Program-made: the position numbers and the translations under genes
Part shown: positions 59,148 through 64,000 of the stretch, piece by piece
Layout of the letters: the number at the start of each line of letters is the position of its first letter
How positions within the stretch are numbered: the stretch's first letter is position 1
From: Lecanicillium sp. G3
Taxonomy: Eukaryota > Ascomycota > Sordariomycetes > Hypocreales > Cordycipitaceae
Reading direction: 5' to 3'
NCBI GenBank assembly: GCA_037575805.1
Contig: JAZHPD010000082.1
Location: forward strand, 1 to 64,000
Length of the DNA: 64,000 nt
The notes under the pieces: generated by a model
The model's input: only the letters and a program-made list of their open reading frames with translations
What the model was told of the DNA's origin: nothing
Databases searched by the model: none

Positions 59148-59649
59148 TTGCCTCCTTTTTCAAAGGGGGGTTGCTTTCTTTTTTCTTCTGTTCTTTTTGG
59201 GAAGGCTGTTTTTGTTCTTCTTGTCTGTTTGTTTCTTTCTTTTGTCTCTAGTATTACGATTTTCCTGTTTCTTTTTTTTTTTTGCCTCGTCCCTATATAA
59301 AGTAAGGGATTGGCAAAGGCAGATTTCGTATATATAGTACAGTTACCACTAAAATAAAAACTTGTGTGTCGATATATATAGCTGTCATGGATGACACCTG
59401 CCACTAACGGCGTGCAATCTGCTCTACTCTACTTTGTCATATTCACGTTACTCCTTTTGAAGTGTTTTCTTTTGCTTCTGTGCCGCAAGTAGTATAACCG
59501 GTGGCGTTCGGCCGTGGACACATGGCGAACCACGGCGCTGGACATGTATAGCTAAACAGTATATTCCATTCGTGCCAGTTCTACAACCATTTGTCTCATA
59601 CGTCACTGCCTAATGCACCTCACAACCCTCTGCTTCAACGTGTCCCAGT
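59148..59649. other. Convergent 3' region
   Basis: The sequence after the PKS stop is T-rich with several T runs (for example about 59272-59283), and it continues to the 3' end of the monooxygenase gene. No feature beyond probable polyadenylation regions is seen. Confidence 0.45.
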
Positions 59650-61209
59650 CTACGCAGCTGCAAGCGCAGCCTGACATTCCTTAATCACGTCAAAGGAGAA
59701 GACGTAGTCGTTGATGTCGTCGGTAGAGTCCAGCTTGGTGCCGCTGGGCAGGTACGCGGCGGCAGCGTCGCGCACCTTTTGCGACGCGGGCGGGTTGGTG
59801 TTGGAAAGGATTTGCAGCGCCGACCCTCTGTTGCGGCGGACCTTTTCAAACAGCTGCAGCCGCTCCTTCACCAGTCCCTGGTTGCGCACCTGGTCGAGTA
59901 GGATGCCGAGAGCGGCGCCGTCCTCGATCGCCTGTCCGCCACCTTGGCCTTGGACTGCGGGTTGCTTAGCACAGAACATCAGGCTGTGTATGACCTCTGG
60001 GGGCCAAACAACGGGCTGGACTTACAGGTGAGCATGGGATGGGCTGCGTCTCCAATCAGGACAAGTCGGTCCTTGTGCCACTTGGGAATCGGATCCCTAG
60101 CTATCAGCTTCCAGAACTTGACATCTCGTGCCTTTCTGTATTTTCCATCAGCACAATATTATACGTCAGTTTGGCGTGTGCGGAACTCACTTGATGACGG
60201 TTTGCAACTCTGGGGCAAAGTGCGTCTTGGCACATTCTAGAGGCACGCTTGGCTCGACCATGGCGCGGAAATCTAGACAGTACAAGGCATGGGTGGTTAG
60301 TCTTTAGCTGATTCAATGAGTGCCGCGTTGCTCACCTTCGCCGACGTGGGACGTGTCAAATTCTCGCGAGAGGTAGAGAAAGTTCTGGACTTGGTTGCTA
60401 AATTTTCAAAATATAGTCAGCACATGGTCATCATTGTTCGCGCAGTGCTTTTCAACCATACTTTCGGCAAGGATACCACACCAAGCCCGCAGCGCCACCC
60501 GCTGATGTAAAGTACCTCGTGGCCGAGTCTTCAATCATATGCTCGGTTGCGGGATCCGAGAGAATTTCCTCCGTCGGCACCAGCCATCGCATGCAGGCCC
60601 AGCCCGTGTCGCCAGCCTGGACGACATTCTCCTCGCCGAGAACGTGCTTTACGGCCGACGAGTGCACCCCGTCCGCGGCGACGACGAGATCAGCATCCAT
60701 CACCTCGCCATCTGCCGTCGTGACGCTGCCGTTTACAGCATCGTAGTCGACTACCTTGGCCTTGACACGCACCTCGCAGGGGTGGCCGGGCCCGTGGGCC
60801 TGGGTCGCGAGCTCGCGCAGCTGGGTGTGCAGGTCGACGCGGTGCGCAGCGTACATGGGCAGCCCCCAGGTCGACTGGCAGTCCTTGTAGTACGTGGGCA
60901 CCAGAGTCTGCATGTTGGTGCCGTCAATCAGAGTCATTCCGCGCAGCACCACCATGCGCGAGCGCTCCGGGTCAAAGTCCCACGAGGCCAGGACGCGCGA
61001 GGCATTGGGCTTGACGGTGATGGCTGCGCCGACCTCGTGGAGCAGCGAGGACTGTTCGAGGATCTTGGGCGGTGTCAGAGGCTCCGCGGCCAATTTTTGG
61101 GGGGCGTCAATTATGTGGGCATGCTAACCGTCACCTTGTGGCCAGCCTTGCGGAGGCCAATTCCAGCACTGAGGCCGGCGATTCCAGCGCCAACAATAAT
61201 GATATTCAT
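59650..61209 (-). CDS. FAD-dependent monooxygenase, salicylate-hydroxylase-like
   Basis: A group A flavoprotein hydroxylase that inserts oxygen into aromatic rings, sometimes with loss of a carboxyl group. Six exons (61129-61209, 60462-61063, 60336-60397, 60191-60272, 60026-60135, 59650-59954) encode 413 aa. The FAD motif GAGIAGLSAG follows the start MNIIIV directly. Next come ILEQSSLLHEVGAAI, the DG motif ADLVVAADGVHSSAVK (about residue 165) and the second FAD motif LVLIGDAAHPMLTFQGQG, joined correctly only after splicing, then GGQAIEDGAALGILL. It is a normal length for this family. It is transcribed away from the SDR with an 817-bp shared promoter. In the cluster it is the best candidate for hydroxylation or oxidative decarboxylation of the polyketide. 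Confidence 0.92.
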
Positions 61210-62026
61210 GGTACTGGTCGGTTACACAGGGGCGTGGCTTCTCCTCAACAGCTATTGACGCACAGGACTGTCGTGGCGGCGGCGGCGGCGGCGCTGGTTG
61301 CTGGCCTTGCTGGGTATAAGGACGCTGGGCCTGGTCGCGAGCCTGAGCGTCAACGCCCCAATGCCATGCCTGTACGTCTCCAGATCATGACCCGATCATC
61401 CCCGGTGCTCGTCGAAATCAGCCTTGACCGTGATATCCGGCTCCGACGGCATGGGGGCTTGGGCAAGATTCCCGGGGTGTGGTGGCTTCCCCGAGCTTCG
61501 GGAACGCCAGCGCGGCGGGGTTGCATCCGGGCATGCAGGGCGGGCGGGCGCCGAAATAGATCTAGGTCGGTCTGCTCGGCTGGGGTCGACCGGCCAGGTG
61601 AGACGCTGTTCTTAATGCAATGAGGCAGATCGGCAGCCAGTGACCGCGTCTTCGAGCGTAGTGCTGGTTGCCAAACAACTTGGGTGATTGTTAGTGGTGA
61701 CGCTGAATGCCCCCCCGCGCGGCAGCCCACGTCGGATTTATTAGTGTGCGAAATGGTCCGTAAGTCCGAGCTTGCGGTATTACACACAGCACAACATCAG
61801 AGATGCACACGGTTTTGGCAGGCACAGCGCGAGCTGCTTAGAAATAGCTTCGTACCAACCGACCGGCCGTAGGGTCGCCGCGCGCGGGGGGCCGTTTGTC
61901 AGTTGAATTTATATATACCCGCCCGAGGCTGTCTCGCTACCTCCCGAGGACGCATACCCAGCTCTTTCTCATCGCATTCCATTCCCTTTTACACCACCAC
62001 AATCACCACCACAGCCACCGCCCAGC
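61210..62026. promoter_or_regulatory. Shared divergent promoter, monooxygenase/SDR
   Basis: These 817 bases separate the start codons of two cluster genes. A TATA-like stretch lies at 61907-61917 before the SDR, and the SDR leader is CA-rich. Several TCG/CGA-containing inverted words are present, but none fits the AflR consensus exactly by eye. Confidence 0.45.
61907..61917 (+). promoter_or_regulatory. TATA-like element of the SDR gene
   Basis: ATTTATATATA lies about 110 bases before the ATG at 62027, a plausible TATA position. Confidence 0.45.
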
Positions 62027-62893
62027 ATGCCTACCGTTCTCGTCGTCGGTGCCTCTGGCAACATCGGTACCTCTGCCGTCCTCGCCGCGCTCCACGCCAA
62101 GTTCAACGTCCTTGCTGTTGTGCGCAACCAGGAGTCGGCCGAGAAGCTGTTCCGCAACGCCGGCACCCGCGATGGCATCACCATCGTCGAGGCCGATGTC
62201 ATGTCCGAGCAGGGCGTCCGGGGCGTCGTCGACAGGGTCCGCAAGGGCGAGCTGCCCGCATTCCAGCACGTCTACGCCGCAGGTGAGTCCAGAGCTCCGT
62301 CCGAGTGTCTACAATAGCCGTGTGCTGACGAGACGGTGTCGTGTCCCAGCCGGTGGTTTGTTCGAGGCTACCCCCCTCCTCGACCTCACCCTCGAGGAGA
62401 TGCGCAAGCACACACAGGTCAACTTTGAGCCCAACTTCTGTAAGTACCGCCACGCCGTCAGGGCATCATCCACAGCGCGCGTCAAGCCATCGAGTGCAAC
62501 TGCTAACGCCTGCTTACAGTCGCCTACCAGGCCACCATCCCCTACCTGGTTGAGCTGAACGACCCTACCAGCAGCTGGACCATCTGCACCGGCGCCAGCG
62601 GCGACAACGGTGGCCGTGCCGCCGCCAGCATGACGCAGGGCGCGCTGTACTCGCTTGTCAACGTCGGCATGCTGGCCAACGCTGAGACCACTGTCCGTAT
62701 CAACGAGGTCTACCTGGGCCTGTACGTCATGGCCGACGCCGCCATCGCTGCTCAATGGGGTGCCGTGCACGCGCCCGACTTTGCGGCTGTGTACGAGCAG
62801 ATCCTGACGCACCCTGAGATCAAGGGCTGCCGCGTCAAGGTGTGCCAGCCTGAGGATCTTAAATCGTTCAAGTTCACCAAGAAGTTTGAGTAA
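62027..62893 (+). CDS. Atypical short-chain dehydrogenase-like protein
   Basis: Three exons (62027-62282, 62350-62439, 62520-62893) encode 239 aa. The N-terminal Rossmann motif VLVVGASGNIGTSAVLAAL and the following VVRNQESAEKLF are clear signs of NAD(P) binding. Later segments FQHVYAAAGGLFEATPLLDL, WTICTGASGDNG and MTQGALYSLVNVGM align in order with SDR active-site regions, but the canonical Tyr-x3-Lys pair is not visible: the stretch after TGASG has Tyr in ALYSLVN without Lys four residues on. It may be an atypical SDR or a cofactor-binding protein with altered chemistry. It is divergent from the monooxygenase and followed by the O-methyltransferase on the same strand, so it is very likely a cluster member. 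Its substrate is unknown. Confidence 0.85.
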
Positions 62894-63720
62894 GCAGAGT
62901 CGCTGGTGCAGCGCCTGCTTTTTTGTCACAGTTTATCATATATAGCGCGTCTCGCGTCGGCCTCGTTTGGCCCCAAAAAAATCACATGGCTCTTTTGTAG
63001 CATGACTTATATCTTGGCCATGGTTATCAACTTATTTACGTTTTAGCCTCTCACAGGCGAAAAGCCACATCCCCTCAGCCTCGTTGTTGATCAGATCCCA
63101 CCCCATGACCAGAACCAGGACTCAGCTACTATAAATAAGCAATGCTTAGGGTAGTTAGTAACAAGGAATTACACAGCCCGGTCTTAAAGTAGCCTAATCA
63201 TTGCCTCTACGCCGGTTTCGACATGTCGCAGACAAAGCCGTTCGTTCCGTTCCTCTTGTCCATTTCAGCGCAGACCTGCCCAACCTGGCTCATGGAGGTC
63301 AGAGTTCGGTGAGCCAGCTGCGGATAAATTTGAATCCGAGGCTAAAAGCAAGGACAGGACCAGCAGTGAGTGTCCTCTATGCCGTCGTCACCGAGGTAGC
63401 TGTCAGCCCTGTCCCCGACCCAGGGCAGGGAATTCCCGACACGCTGGGGTGTCATCCCGGATGGGGGCTTCCTAGTTCCCGCTGCCGGTAAAACTTGCTC
63501 AACTCTCTGTCCGGCACTTCGGGCATCAGGCCTTGATGCGCGGGGATGCTGCCTACGTACTCGTCACTAATGCAGACGGACGTCGCTTTGGCGGGCGAAT
63601 TGAAACAGGGGAAGGCGTCTTTTATAGACCTGATGGCCCGAAAAAGCAGCGAAAGGAAAGGGAGCATTCCGCGGCTCAGATTCCTCTCATCTCAACGACG
63701 ACGACGCCACGGCCGCAATC
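62894..63720. other. O-methyltransferase promoter region
   Basis: These 827 bases lie between the SDR stop and the O-methyltransferase start. Short frames show no conserved feature, and no perfect AflR-type palindrome is apparent. Confidence 0.4.
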
Positions 63721-64000
63721 ATGACCACAACCACCAACGGCGCTGCCAGTGCCACCATCACCAACAGCACCAACAGCACCAACAGCACCACCACCACAAC
63801 CGCCGCGGATGCCTCCCCCGACATTCTTGCGCTTGCCCTCGAGATTGTGAGCCGCGCCGCCAACCTCAAGGCGCTGCTCGCCTCTGAGAAGCTCCCCGTG
63901 CCCGACTTCTCGGCCGACTCGCCCGAGCTGCCCGACACGCCAGAGCATGCCGCCCTCCGCAGCGGTCTCGTCGCGGCGCTCGACGACCTGCGCCTTCTCG
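63721..64000 (+). CDS. O-methyltransferase, N-terminal fragment (cut by window end)
   Basis: The gene begins at ATG 63721 and is still open at the end of the window, so only 93 residues are visible. After a Thr/Asn/Ser repeat (STNSTNST) the sequence reads ILALALEIVSRAANLKALLA, then LPVPDFSADSPELPD and ALRSGLVAALDDL. This resembles the helical dimerisation region at the start of fungal plant-type O-methyltransferases found in polyketide clusters. The SAM-binding domain lies beyond the window, so the call rests on the N-terminus and its context. It would methylate a phenolic hydroxyl of the polyketide if the call is right. The repeat at 63757-63800 is low complexity. Confidence 0.65.
   Translation, partial: MTTTTNGAASATITNSTNSTNSTTTTTAADASPDILALALEIVSRAANLKALLASEKLPVPDFSADSPELPDTPEHAALRSGLVAALDDLRLL

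Noticed and set aside
49400..63720. AflR-type binding sites (TCGSWNNSCGR) in the cluster promoters
   Set aside because: Several near matches were read by eye but none fits completely, so no site is reported.
1..64000. tRNA genes, CRISPR arrays, intact transposons
   Set aside because: No cloverleaf with a T-loop GTTCRA word, no regular spaced repeats and no transposase or reverse-transcriptase motifs were found by reading.

Overview
This window is nuclear DNA of a filamentous ascomycete (Pezizomycotina, most likely a Sordariomycete; Hypocreales is my inference from overall gene style, not proven). The reasons are short 44-130 bp introns with GTRNGT donors and CTAAC-type branch points, GC-rich coding sequence against an extremely AT-rich left edge, Zn2Cys6 regulators, a 7TM-RGS protein and a non-reducing polyketide synthase. 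I see no tRNA, rRNA, CRISPR array or intact transposon.

Layout: 1-2979 is gene-free, and its first ~0.9 kb looks RIP-like. An intact, internally duplicated hypothetical gene (2980-4257) is followed by three adjacent decayed genes: an arylsulfotransferase-like gene, a monocarboxylate-type MFS transporter and a secreted Ser/Thr-rich protein (4778-9209). Next come a Zn2Cys6 regulator, a SAM methyltransferase with a GC-AG intron, a type I membrane protein, an EXPERA/TMEM97-like protein, a second Zn2Cys6 regulator and a 7TM-RGS protein (9531-20367). Proline dehydrogenase sits between two long gene-poor stretches (20.4-23.2 and 24.8-28.4 kb). A LaeA-like methyltransferase is followed by the ribosome-biogenesis pair ESF1 and DBP4 and a SUN-domain nuclear-envelope protein (28.4-39.2 kb). 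UDP-glucose 4-epimerase and a quinone oxidoreductase come next.

From about 46.7 kb to the right edge lies a secondary-metabolite cluster. It has an AflR-like regulator, a secreted multicopper oxidase, a non-reducing PKS (SAT-KS-AT-PT-ACP-TE, 2084 aa), an FAD monooxygenase, an atypical SDR and the start of an O-methyltransferase cut off by the window end; a classical SDR at 45.1 kb may also belong. Together these suggest an aromatic polyketide built and released by the PKS, then hydroxylated or oxidatively decarboxylated, O-methylated, reduced and possibly coupled by the laccase, as in fungal naphthopyrone or perylenequinone pigments. The product cannot be named from sequence alone. Two PKS active-site changes stand out: Ser in place of the usual SAT Cys, and Glu where the PT domain normally has its catalytic Asp.

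Exon borders were worked out by hand from splice consensus and frame continuity, so total lengths are consistent but unverified by transcripts.
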